A DNA stretch of 64,000 nt. Source: Actinokineospora fastidiosa (lineage in GTDB: Bacteria > Actinomycetota > Actinomycetes > Mycobacteriales > Pseudonocardiaceae). Below are positions 1-8,300 of the stretch, piece after piece. Under the pieces are notes generated by a model that made no database searches, was not told the DNA's origin, and saw nothing but the letters and a program-made list of their open reading frames with translations. The position numbers and the translations under genes were made by a program. How positions within the stretch are numbered: the first letter of the stretch is position 1; each line of letters starts with the position of its first letter. The stretch is taken from contig NZ_BMRB01000001.1 of the NCBI RefSeq assembly GCF_014648415.1, positions 124,001 through 188,000 of the forward strand, written 5' to 3'.

Positions 1-811
1 TCATCGCGGCGTACACGTAGGGCCAGTTGATCTGGAAGGCCGCGCCGCCGTCCTGGAACGCCAGGCGGATGTCGTCCTCCTGCGCGTTGGACAGCGACGG
101 GCTCGACACCGGGGACACCGCCAGGTTCCGCAGCGCCTCCAGCGCCTCGACCGCGCCCTCGTCGAACACGGCGCGCGTGCTGTCCTCGGAGAGGATCCGC
201 CCGCCCGCGCCCTCGACGAGGGTGTTGAACTGCACGACCAGGCCCTCGTACTGGGCGCCGGTCATGAGGACGGTGTGCGGCTTGCCCTGGTCGCGCAGCC
301 GCTCGGCCATCTGGAGCATCTCGGACCAGGAGCGGGGCGGCTCGGGGGTCAGGTCGGAGCGGTACCAGAGCAGCTGGACGTTGGTGTTCTTCGGCGCGGA
401 GTAGAGCTTGCCCTCCCACATGGCCGTCTGGAGTGGACCTTCGAGGGTGCCCGCCTCGACGTCGGCGCGGTCCGCGCCCGTCCACTCCTGGATCCACCCG
501 GCCTCGGCGAACTCGGCCACCCAGGTCACGTCCAGGCCGAGGACGTCCATGTCGGTGTCGCCCGCGGCGAGCCTGCGCACCATCTGCTCGCGCTGGGCGT
601 CCGCGGTGCGCGGGAGGGTGTTGAGCGCGATGACGTAGCGGCCGTCCGCCTCGTCGGTGCACCTGGCGACGACCTGGTCGAAGTTCTGCTCGGTGGAGTA
701 GTACACGTTGATCGTCAGCGGGCCGCCGTCCGACCCGCAGGCGGCCGAGGTCGCCAGCACCGCGGCGCACAGCACCGCGGGGAGGCGACGGCGGCCGGGG
801 GGATGCTTCAT
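1..811 (-). CDS. lpqY: Trehalose ABC transporter substrate-binding lipoprotein, LpqY-like (3' end outside window)
   Basis: This is the extracellular solute-binding component of a trehalose-recycling ABC importer, anchored as a lipoprotein on the outer face of the membrane. The reading frame opens with ATG at 811, seven bases after a strong AAGGAGG site. A basic start (KHPPGRRR) and hydrophobic stretch lead to a lipobox ending in Cys25 (SAAC). The segments AEFAEAGW, APKNTNVQLLWYR and INWPYVYAAM match LpqY of Mycobacterium tuberculosis closely, as far as I recall that sequence. Only about 270 residues are present because the gene runs off the left edge. SugABC permease and ATPase genes would be expected further left. 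The neighbouring stress protein at 960 occupies the Rv1234 position relative to LpqY, which supports the name. I am confident of the family and fairly confident of trehalose as substrate. Confidence 0.85.
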   Translation of the reverse strand, partial: MKHPPGRRRLPAVLCAAVLATSAACGSDGGPLTINVYYSTEQNFDQVVARCTDEADGRYVIALNTLPRTADAQREQMVRRLAAGDTDMDVLGLDVTWVAEFAEAGWIQEWTGADRADVEAGTLEGPLQTAMWEGKLYSAPKNTNVQLLWYRSDLTPEPPRSWSEMLQMAERLRDQGKPHTVLMTGAQYEGLVVQFNTLVEGAGGRILSEDSTRAVFDEGAVEALEALRNLAVSPVSSPSLSNAQEDDIRLAFQDGGAAFQINWPYVYAAM

Positions 812-902
812 CGCCCTGCCTCCTTCCGACGGACACGTCGTGGAGGCGTGCACCGCGACGTGCCGCCGGTGCACCCGGGGAGCCGCGCGCACCGGTCACC
901 CG

Positions 903-931
903 AACCTAGATCCGGTGATCACCAGCCGCAA
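903..931 (-). promoter_or_regulatory. Candidate promoter of lpqY
   Basis: Read on the minus strand, TTGCGG (926-931) and TAGGTT (903-908) are separated by exactly 17 bases, a good fit to a housekeeping -35/-10 pair upstream of the lpqY start at 811. The spacer contains the palindrome GGTGATCACC (915-924), which could be an operator. This is a visual call only. Confidence 0.45.
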
Positions 932-959
932 TTCGACCGGTCGCGCTGCCCCGTTCGGC

Positions 960-1466
960 CTAGCTGGGGCGCATGGCGAGCTTGGCCAGCAGGTCCCGGC
1001 CGCGCTCGGCGTTGCGCGGCTGCGCGAGCACGTCGTAGCGGCCCGCGACGAGCTGGGTTGCGGAGGCGAAGTCGCGGGTGCGGGTGCTGGCGTAGCCGAC
1101 GGCGGCGAACACCAGCCCGAACACGACCCCGGCGGCGAGGCCGACCAGGATCGGCGCGAACGAGGCCTGCTGGGTGCTGAACAGGCCGAGCAGCAGGCCC
1201 ACGAACAGGCCGAACCACGCTCCCGACAGCGCGCCGGTGCCCAGGACCTTCGGCCAGCTCAGGCGCCCGATCACCCGCTCGACCAGCATCACGTCGACAC
1301 CGACGATGGTGACCTCCTCGACCGGGAACTCGTTGCCCGCCAGGTGCTCCACCGCCCGGTGTGCCTCTTGGTAGGTGGCATAGGACCCGATCGGCCACCC
1401 GGTGGGCGGCGTCGGGACCTTGGGCAGGCCCTGGTTGCGGCCAGAGCCGGAGAACGCACCGGTCAT
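960..1466 (-). CDS. General stress protein, YflT/GSP17M-type N-domain with two membrane segments
   Basis: A 168-residue inner-membrane protein of unknown biochemical role. The N-terminal half (about residues 24-70) carries the features of the heat-induced stress protein YflT/GSP17M family, including PIGSYATYQEAHRAVEHL and VEEVTIVGVD. It is followed by two Gly-rich hydrophobic segments at roughly 73-99 and 102-124 and a short cytoplasmic tail. Its place beside an LpqY-like gene matches Rv1234 of M. tuberculosis. The ATG at 1466 was chosen because the frame extends further upstream only as non-protein-like sequence. No catalytic motif is visible, so only the family name is offered. Confidence 0.8.
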   Translation of the reverse strand: MTGAFSGSGRNQGLPKVPTPPTGWPIGSYATYQEAHRAVEHLAGNEFPVEEVTIVGVDVMLVERVIGRLSWPKVLGTGALSGAWFGLFVGLLLGLFSTQQASFAPILVGLAAGVVFGLVFAAVGYASTRTRDFASATQLVAGRYDVLAQPRNAERGRDLLAKLAMRPS

Positions 1467-1513
1467 ACCCCCATAGTGCCAAGTGGCCACGACCGGTGCG
1501 AACCCGATACCGA

Positions 1514-2302
1514 CTACGTGATGACGCTGGCCACCACGGCGCCGTCGGCGTCGTAGGCGGTCACCCGGACGTCGGCCAAGCCGGTGGGCGCCCAGTCCAC
1601 GGGGTAGACGAATCGGACCAGGTAGGTGCCGTTGGCGACGACGGCGTCGGCGCTGCGCCCGTCGGAGGCGACCGTGACGCGCGCGATCCGGTCGTCGAGG
1701 ACGCGGCCCGCCACGACGCGGGCGCCCCGCCTGCCCAGCGCCCGCTCCCCGGCGCTGGAGGTGGCCAGGTCCAGGGTCACCGCGCCGGGCTCGTCGTCGC
1801 GCCCGGACCCGAAGCTGGCGAACCCGCCGTTGTAGTGGCCCCCCGCGTCGACGTCGCAGTGGACCATCAGGCCGTTCCCGACGATCAGGGCCAGGCGGCC
1901 CGCGTCGTCGTCGAGCAGGTTGCGCAGCCGGACGGTCTCGGGGGTGTCGCTGATGCCGGGGGTGGACGGGGTGGCGTCCGAGCCGAGCGCGGACAGGGCG
2001 CAGCCCCGCTCCATCGCGCGGACCTGCTCGGAGGAGAGCCCGGGGAACCCCGACGACGGCGCGTTCGTGAGCGGGGTCGAGGTCGTGGTGATCCCGGGCT
2101 GGGTGGCGGTGCCCACCGGCGCGGCGCGCTCGGTCGGCACGATCCACACCGCCACCGCGACGGCCGCGGTCAGGCCGGTGGCGGTGGCCAGCGGCGCGAC
2201 CCAGCGCCGTCGCGGCGGCTCGTCGACGGCGGTGACGATCGCCGCGCGCATGCGGCTGTGCCGGTGCGGGGGCAGGTCGCGGGGTGGGGGCAGGTCGATC
2301 AT
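1514..2302 (-). CDS. Single-pass membrane protein coupled to an ECF sigma factor (possible anti-sigma)
   Basis: A 262-residue protein whose ATG (2302) overlaps the TGA of the upstream sigma factor (ATGA), so the two are translationally coupled. About 47 N-terminal residues, rich in Pro and Arg, precede one hydrophobic segment (around 48-72, WVAPLATATGLTAAVAVAV). A roughly 190-residue presumably extracytoplasmic domain follows. That topology and the coupling resemble anti-sigma factors. However, the zinc motif HxxxCxxC seen in rseA at 43.9 kb is absent, and I do not recognise the outer domain. The role as anti-sigma factor is inferred only from position and topology. It could equally be a target of the sigma factor. 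Confidence 0.65.
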   Translation of the reverse strand: MIDLPPPRDLPPHRHSRMRAAIVTAVDEPPRRRWVAPLATATGLTAAVAVAVWIVPTERAAPVGTATQPGITTTSTPLTNAPSSGFPGLSSEQVRAMERGCALSALGSDATPSTPGISDTPETVRLRNLLDDDAGRLALIVGNGLMVHCDVDAGGHYNGGFASFGSGRDDEPGAVTLDLATSSAGERALGRRGARVVAGRVLDDRIARVTVASDGRSADAVVANGTYLVRFVYPVDWAPTGLADVRVTAYDADGAVVASVIT

Positions 2303-2868
2303 GCGGTCTCCTCGGTGGCGAGTACGGAGACGGCCGGCGCCGCGAGCAGGCGCCCCAGGCGGGCGCGGGCCTTGCTCACCCTGGCCCGGACGCTGCCCTC
2401 GGCGATGCCCAGCACCGCGGCGGCGTCCGCGTAGGACACCCCCGACCACAGGCACAGCGCCACGGCCTCGCGCTGGGCGCGGGGCAGTTTCGCGACGGCT
2501 GTGGCGACCTCGGCCATGCGGCGTTGGTCATCGATGCGCCCCGCGACGTCGTCGGCGTGGTCGGGGACGGGGTCGTCGGCGGGGACGCGGGCGGCCAGGC
2601 GCAGCCTGCGGGCGAGCGAGCGGCGGTCGGCGCGGACCACGTTGGTGGCCACGGCCAGCAGCCACGGGAGCACGGAGTCGCGCTGGAGCACCACCTGGTC
2701 GCGCTTGCGCCAGGCCAGCAGGAACGTGCTCTGGGTGTGGTCCTCCGCTGCCGCCCACGACGCGGTCAGCCGGAAGCAGTGGTTGTAGACCGCCTTCGCG
2801 TGCCGGTCGAACAGCACGGCGAAGGCGGCGCCGCTCCCGGCCGCCCACAGCTCGCTATCGGTCGTCAT
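2299..2868 (-). CDS. RNA polymerase ECF-type sigma-70 factor
   Basis: A 189-residue alternative sigma factor. Region 2 lies at about 15-85 (FAVLFDRHAKAVYNHCFRLT, then AVATNVVRADRRS). Region 4 lies at about 120-175 (LPRAQREAVALCLWSG, SYADAAAVLGIAEGSVRARV), containing the helix-turn-helix that reads the -35 element. The size and the lack of regions 1 and 3 fit the ECF class. It is followed without a gap by a membrane protein (ATGA overlap), a typical sigma/anti-sigma layout. It is separate from the sigE homologue at 44 kb and less similar to it. The regulated promoters cannot be told from this sequence. Confidence 0.88.
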   Translation of the reverse strand: MTTDSELWAAGSGAAFAVLFDRHAKAVYNHCFRLTASWAAAEDHTQSTFLLAWRKRDQVVLQRDSVLPWLLAVATNVVRADRRSLARRLRLAARVPADDPVPDHADDVAGRIDDQRRMAEVATAVAKLPRAQREAVALCLWSGVSYADAAAVLGIAEGSVRARVSKARARLGRLLAAPAVSVLATEETA

Positions 2869-2902
2869 ACCCGGATGTGCCCGCCGGGCGGCCGGGTGTT
2901 GC

Positions 2903-4099
2903 CTACCCGCGCGACTTGTACTCGCGGAGCAGGCCGCGGGAGATGATGGTCTTCTGGATCTCGCTGGTGCCCTCGCCGATGAGCAGGAACGGCGCCTCGC
3001 GCATCAGGCGCTCGATCTCGTACTCCTTGGAGTAGCCGTAGCCGCCGTGGATGCGGAAGGACTCCTGGGTGACCTCGGCGCAGTACTCCGACGCGATCAG
3101 CTTGGCCATGCCCGCCTCGACGTCGTTGCGCTGGCCGGAGTCCTTCAGCCGGGCGGCGTTGACCATCATCAGGTGCGCGGCCTCGACCTTGGTGGCCATC
3201 TCGGCGAGCTTGAACGCCACGGCCTGGTGCTCGGCGATCGGCTTGCCGAAGGTGCGCCGCTGCTGGGCGTACTCGACGGCCAGCTCGAAGGCGCGGATGG
3301 CGATGCCGCAGGCGCGGGCGGCGACGTTGACCCGGCCGACCTCGACGCCGTCCATCATGTACGAGAAGCCCTTCCCGGGGGCATCGCCGAGGATCTTGTC
3401 CGCGCCGATCCGGAAGCCGTCGAAGACCGCCTCGGTGGTGTCGACGCCCTTGTAGCCCATCTTGTCGATCTTGCCGGGGATGGTCAGGCCGGGCGCGACC
3501 TCGCCGAAGCCCTCGGGCTTGTCGACCAGGAAGGTCGTCAGGTTCTGGTGCGCCTTCTCCGCGCCCTCGTCGGTCTTGACCAGCAGGGCGATGAGGTTGG
3601 ACGAGCCGCCGTTGGTCAGCCACATCTTGGCGCCGTCGATGACGTAGTCGTCGCCGTCGCGGCGGGCCCTGGTCTTGATCGCGGCGACGTCGGAGCCCAG
3701 GTCGGGCTCGGACATGGAGAACGAGCCGCGGATCTCGCCGGTGGCCATCTTCGGCAGGTAGTGCGCCTTCTGCGCCTCCGTGCCGTGCTGCTTGAGCATG
3801 TGCGCGACGATGAAGTGGGTGTTGATGACCCCGGACACGCTCATCCACCCGCGCGCGATCTGCTCGACGACCAGCGCGTAGGTGAGCAGCGACTCGCCCA
3901 GGCCGCCGTACTCCTCCGGGATGGTCAGGCCGAACAGGCCCATCTCCTTCATGCCCGCGACGATGTCGGCCGGGTACTCGTCGGCGTGCTCCAGCGCCTG
4001 CGCGTGCGGGATGATCTCCTTGTCCACGAAGTCCTTGACGGTGGACAGGATCTCCTGCTGGACGTCGGTGAGACCGGCGGTCTGGGCGAGGCGGGCCAT
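2903..4099 (-). CDS. Acyl-CoA dehydrogenase
   Basis: A 398-residue FAD-dependent acyl-CoA dehydrogenase, the usual length for the family. Visible hallmarks are FSMSEPDLGSDVAAIKT (FAD/substrate signature near residue 130), KMWLTNGG, and the C-terminal signature QRNDVEAGMAKLIAS followed by IHGGYGYSKEYEIERLMREA. The GEGTSEIQKTII motif near the end is also typical. The enzyme would oxidise an acyl-CoA to the 2-enoyl-CoA in the cytosol and pass electrons to ETF. It lies on the same strand as the two CoA ester lyases at 33-35 kb, with the biosynthetic operon between them. In relatives such genes often sit together in a branched or dicarboxylic acyl-CoA pathway. The substrate cannot be read from the sequence. 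Confidence 0.92.
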   Translation of the reverse strand: MARLAQTAGLTDVQQEILSTVKDFVDKEIIPHAQALEHADEYPADIVAGMKEMGLFGLTIPEEYGGLGESLLTYALVVEQIARGWMSVSGVINTHFIVAHMLKQHGTEAQKAHYLPKMATGEIRGSFSMSEPDLGSDVAAIKTRARRDGDDYVIDGAKMWLTNGGSSNLIALLVKTDEGAEKAHQNLTTFLVDKPEGFGEVAPGLTIPGKIDKMGYKGVDTTEAVFDGFRIGADKILGDAPGKGFSYMMDGVEVGRVNVAARACGIAIRAFELAVEYAQQRRTFGKPIAEHQAVAFKLAEMATKVEAAHLMMVNAARLKDSGQRNDVEAGMAKLIASEYCAEVTQESFRIHGGYGYSKEYEIERLMREAPFLLIGEGTSEIQKTIISRGLLREYKSRG

Positions 4100-4246
4100 G
4101 CGGGCTCCCTATGAGACGGGCCAGGGTTACCGAGGAGTATCGCGCGGTTAACGCTCGTTCGCGCCCCCGAAGTGGGCGGGGACACTCGTTCTGGATCGGT
4201 TCGCCGCTGTGCCAGTATCCGTGGACTTCACCCTGGGGAGACACGG

Positions 4247-5341
4247 ATGCGTATTTCGGCAACAGTCCTGGCTGCCGTTTTGTTAGGTCTTGTCAGCGCG
4301 GTCCCGGCCGCGGCGCAGGGCGAGAAGGTCACCATCGCGGTGACGCCGCTCGAACCGGTCGAGGTGACCACCCCGGGACCGGTGGAGTTCACGGTGCACC
4401 TGCACCGCCACACGTTCCACCCCGTCGACGTCGCGCTCGTCATCAACAAGGGCGACCTGGACGTCACCGCCGAAGGCTGCGCGGAGGACGAGACCGGACA
4501 TCTGACCTGCGCGCGCACGCTCGACGGCTCCGACTCGATCACGCTCACCGTCTACCCGCCCGACGAGGAGCCCGAGTACGACACGTACTACTCCCTGTAC
4601 GCGTGGGCGTTCACGCTGGAGGACGGGTCGCCGGAGGCCACCGGGACCATCGTCGCCGCGACCATCGTGCTGCCCGGCTACAACCCGTTCCCCCGCGAGG
4701 TCGAGCCGTCGAGCCGGGAGGGGGCCGTGCCCGTGATCGAGGGCCGGGTCGTCGACTCGGTGACCGGGACGCCGGTGGGCAACGCCACCATCCGGATCAG
4801 GAACGACTGGATGGACGCCACCGCCCACAGCGACGGCGAGGGCCGGTACCGGTTCACCCAGACCTCCGACGGGCCGCTGCCCAGCGGCACCTACGCGATG
4901 ACTGTGGACGCCGTCGGCTATCGGGACTACCGGGCGGAGGTCGAGACGGGGGCTGACCAAGCGGCCGTGCACCGGGTGGTGCTGGTGGCGGACGTCCCGC
5001 CACCAGCGCCCGAGAGGCCCGGGACGCCGGTGGCGGTGTGGATCGCTGTCGCCGCGGGGGCGGTCGGGGTCCTGCTGGTGCTCGCGGCGCCCATCGTGGC
5101 GCGGCGGTCAGCTCGCGCGCAGTTCCAGGGGCTCGCCGCAGTCCCGGCAGTCCTCGGCCAGGACGTACACGTCGGCGCCGCAGGCGGCGCAGTCGCGGAA
5201 GCTGCGGGACATCAGGTCGTCACGACGACGGCGGCCGGAGAACAGGGACCGGAGACTTCGGCCCTCCACGTCGGCGAGGCGGTGTCTACCCATGCGGACA
5301 TTCACGCCGATGCGGAGGACCAGAGCAAGCCACTGCCGTGA
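4247..5341 (+). CDS. Secreted, membrane-anchored protein with carboxypeptidase-regulatory-like domain
   Basis: A Sec signal peptide (MRISATVLAAVLLGLVSA, cleavage around AAA-Q) opens a 364-residue frame; the ATG at 4247 follows GGGGAG. About residues 24-155 form an acidic beta-rich domain with a Cys pair. Residues 160-245 look like a CarboxypepD_reg/Cna-B-type fold (GRVVDSVTGTPVGNATIRI, then DGEGRYRF and YAMTVDAVGYRDY). A hydrophobic segment near 262-284 ends in ARR, so the protein is probably cell-surface anchored. The last 80 residues look unlike a real protein and run antisense to a small zinc-ribbon ORF. The natural end of the functional protein may therefore be shortly after the membrane segment. 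Function is unknown. Confidence 0.75.
   Translation: MRISATVLAAVLLGLVSAVPAAAQGEKVTIAVTPLEPVEVTTPGPVEFTVHLHRHTFHPVDVALVINKGDLDVTAEGCAEDETGHLTCARTLDGSDSITLTVYPPDEEPEYDTYYSLYAWAFTLEDGSPEATGTIVAATIVLPGYNPFPREVEPSSREGAVPVIEGRVVDSVTGTPVGNATIRIRNDWMDATAHSDGEGRYRFTQTSDGPLPSGTYAMTVDAVGYRDYRAEVETGADQAAVHRVVLVADVPPPAPERPGTPVAVWIAVAAGAVGVLLVLAAPIVARRSARAQFQGLAAVPAVLGQDVHVGAAGGAVAEAAGHQVVTTTAAGEQGPETSALHVGEAVSTHADIHADAEDQSKPLP
5108..5305 (-). CDS. Small zinc-ribbon protein, antisense to the end of the preceding gene
   Basis: A 65-residue frame (GTG at 5305; an ATG at 5293 would give 61 residues) with two CxxC pairs, CAACG and CRDCG, separated by nine residues. This is a classic zinc-ribbon spacing. The N-terminal half is basic (SLFSGRRRRDD). 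It lies 44 bases after the stop of the NRPS-MFS gene on the same strand, so it could be the last gene of that operon. It overlaps the 3' 198 bases of the convergent surface-protein gene. The cysteine pattern makes chance less likely, but no strong ribosome-binding site is seen. Its function is unknown. Confidence 0.5.
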   Translation of the reverse strand: MNVRMGRHRLADVEGRSLRSLFSGRRRRDDLMSRSFRDCAACGADVYVLAEDCRDCGEPLELRAS

Positions 5342-5349
5342 TCTGTGCG

Positions 5350-8300
5350 TTATCTCACGGCAACCTCTGACTCTTCGTCACGTCCCTGACCTGCTGTGTC
5401 ATCTTCTGGTGACAAATCGGTCATAGTCACGGACCGGTGACGGGCGAGCCGATTGGCCCGTTCCTGCGCGCCGACCAGGTCGTCCGGGAGCGAGTCGGGG
5501 ACCTCGGTGTCGAAGCGGCGCAGCGTCCGGAGGGCCCAGCCGCCCGCGGTCACCAGGACCAGCAGCACGCCGAAGACGACGTACGCGAAGCCGATGCCCC
5601 GGCCCTCCCCGGTGCCGATGACGGCCCCCACGGTGCCCGCCAGCGCGCCGTCGGGGGCCATCAGGGGCTCGAACGCGGCGGTCGCCAGCGGGGCCAGCAG
5701 CGCGAACCCGATCGGCAGCGTCGACCAGGACAGCGTCTGGTTGATCGCGAACACCCGCCCGTGGAACCGCTGCGGCACCTTGACCTGCACGATCGTCGCG
5801 TAGACGCCCTGGGCGAGCGCCATCGACATCGCCATGAAGAACACCCCGGCCCCGACCGCGACCACGGACGGGTGCACGCCGATGGCCAGGCAGCCCACGG
5901 CCGTGCCGAGGTTGAAGCACAGGACCCCGATCATGCGCCGGGCCCTCGGTCCGCCCCACACCGCCATCGCCAGGCCGCCGACCAGCGCGCCCACGGCCTC
6001 GGCGAGGGCGATCGCGGCCACGTCGGTGATGTCGCCGAAGGAGAGCACCAGCGGGGTGGTCAGCACGAGCGCGGGGGCGAGGAAGACGTTGCCCAGGGCG
6101 AAGTAGCCCAGCATGAGCCGGAAGCCGCGGTGGCGCCACGAGTAGCGCAGCCCGTTGAGGATCGCGGTGGCCAGCGGCTCGCGGGGCCGCCAGCCCAGCA
6201 GGTCGGGGAACCGGACGAACAGCACGGTGGTGATCGCCAGGACGTAGCCGCAGACGTCGATGAGCACGATGCCGCGCAGCCCGATCTCGGCCAGCAGGCC
6301 TGCCGCCAGGATGGGCATGAGCAGCAGCGCGAACCCGCTGGAGAGCTGGGCGATGCCCATCGCGTGGCCGAGGTAGCGCTTGGGCACCAGCTGCGGCACC
6401 GACGACTGGAACGCCAAGCGCTGGAACGATGCCGCGACCTGGCTCAGCGACACGAGCACATAGATGTGCCACAGCTCGATCCGCTCGGACCACAGCAGTC
6501 CGGCCAGCACCAACTGGATGGCCCCGGAGGCGCAGCTGGCCACCAGCATCACCCGCCGCCGGTCCACGCGGTCGATGACGCCGCCCGCGATGGGCAGCAT
6601 GACCACCCCGCACAGCAGCGCCAGCGCCCACAGCAGGCCGAGGTCGGTGACCGAGCCGGTGCGCGTGTAGAGCCAGATCGGGAGGGCGAACGCGGTCAGC
6701 GCGGCGCCGGTCGTGGCGACGAGCTGGCCGAGCGCGACGGCGAGGAAGCGCGGCATGCTCGGGGTGATCGACGACGGCGCGCGCGTGCCCACCTTCTGCC
6801 AGTCGCGCAGGTCCCACGGCGCGTCGTCACCGCGCTCGGACAGCTCGGCGGTGTCCTCGGCGGCGAGCGCCCGGTGCGTGCGCGAGACGATCTCGGCCAG
6901 CTCGTCGGCGCGGTACTTCAGGAAGAAGTGCCCGGCCTCGTCCAGCACGACCAGCGCGAGGGTGTCGCTGAGGAACTGCCACTCGGCGTACCGCTCGGCG
7001 TAGTAGTCGGTCACCGGGTCCTGCGACCCGACCACGGAGATGACGGGCGCGCGCAGCTTGTCCGCGCCGCGGTCGAGCAGGTCGGTGAAGTAGTCCTCCG
7101 CCGCGCGCGAGTCGGCGCGCATATTGCTGATGATCCGGTCGGCCTGCTCGGGGTCGATCTCGTCGGTGTCCACGCCCATGGACTTCAGCCAGCTCGCGTA
7201 GTGCCGGTTGGACCGCAGCTTCTCGATCCGCGTCTTGGCGGCGGCGAACGGGCCCTTGGGGCGGGCGAACGGGAACATCGCGCCGATGTAGACGGCCTCG
7301 ATGTCGCGGCCGCCGGTCTCCAGCTTGCGGGCGACCTCGGCGGTGATCGCGCTGCCGACGCCGCAGTGCCCGTAGAGCGCGAGCGGGCCGGTGACGCGGT
7401 CGCGGATCTCGTCGGCGATGCGGGTGGTCAGCTCGTCGAAGGGCAGCGCGGACTCGTCGAGGCCGACGTCGTGGCCGGGGATGGCCACGCTGTAGAGGGC
7501 GTGGTCGTCCGGGAGGGCGTCGGCGAGGGGCTGGTAGACGATCGCGCTGCCGCCGCCGTAGGGGACGCAGACGTAGGTCAGCGCGGGGGCCTTGGTCTTG
7601 GTCAGCTCGTAGAGGAGCTTGCGGGGGCCGCTGTCGGTCCCGCCCATGAACTCGGCGAGGTCACGGATGGTGCGGTGGGTGAACAGGTCCATCACACCGA
7701 CCGGGCGCGCGTCGGGGAGCTTCCTGATCCGCGCCACGACCTGGGTGGCCAGCAGCGAGTGCCCGCCGAGGTCGAAGAAGTCGTCATCGATGCCGACCGC
7801 GGGGATGGCGAGCACGTCGGTCCAGATGGCCGCCAGCGCGCGCTCGGTGTCGGTGCGCGGCTCGACCAGCTCGCCGCTGCGGGTGACCTGCGGGGCGGGC
7901 AACGCCTTGCGGTCGAGCTTGCCGTTGGGCGTCAGCGGCAGCGCGTCCATGTCCACGATCGCGGTCGGCACCATGTACTCGGGCAGGCGCTTCTTCAGCG
8001 CAACCTTGACCTCCGCGTGGTCGGCCCCGCCGACCAGGTACGCGGTGAGGCGCTGGTCGCCGGGCGTGTCCTGGCGGACGATGACCGCGGCGTCGGCGAC
8101 GCCGGGCAGGTCGCGCAGCGCGGACTCGATCTCGCCCAGCTCGATCCGCAGGCCGCGCAGCTTGACCTGGTGGTCGAGGCGGCCGAGGAACTCCACGGTG
8201 CCGTCGCGGCGCCAGCGGGCAAGGTCGCCGGTGGCGTAGCGGCGGGCGCCGGGCTCGTGCGGGTCGGGCACGAACTTCTCGGCGGTCAGCGCGGGCCTGC

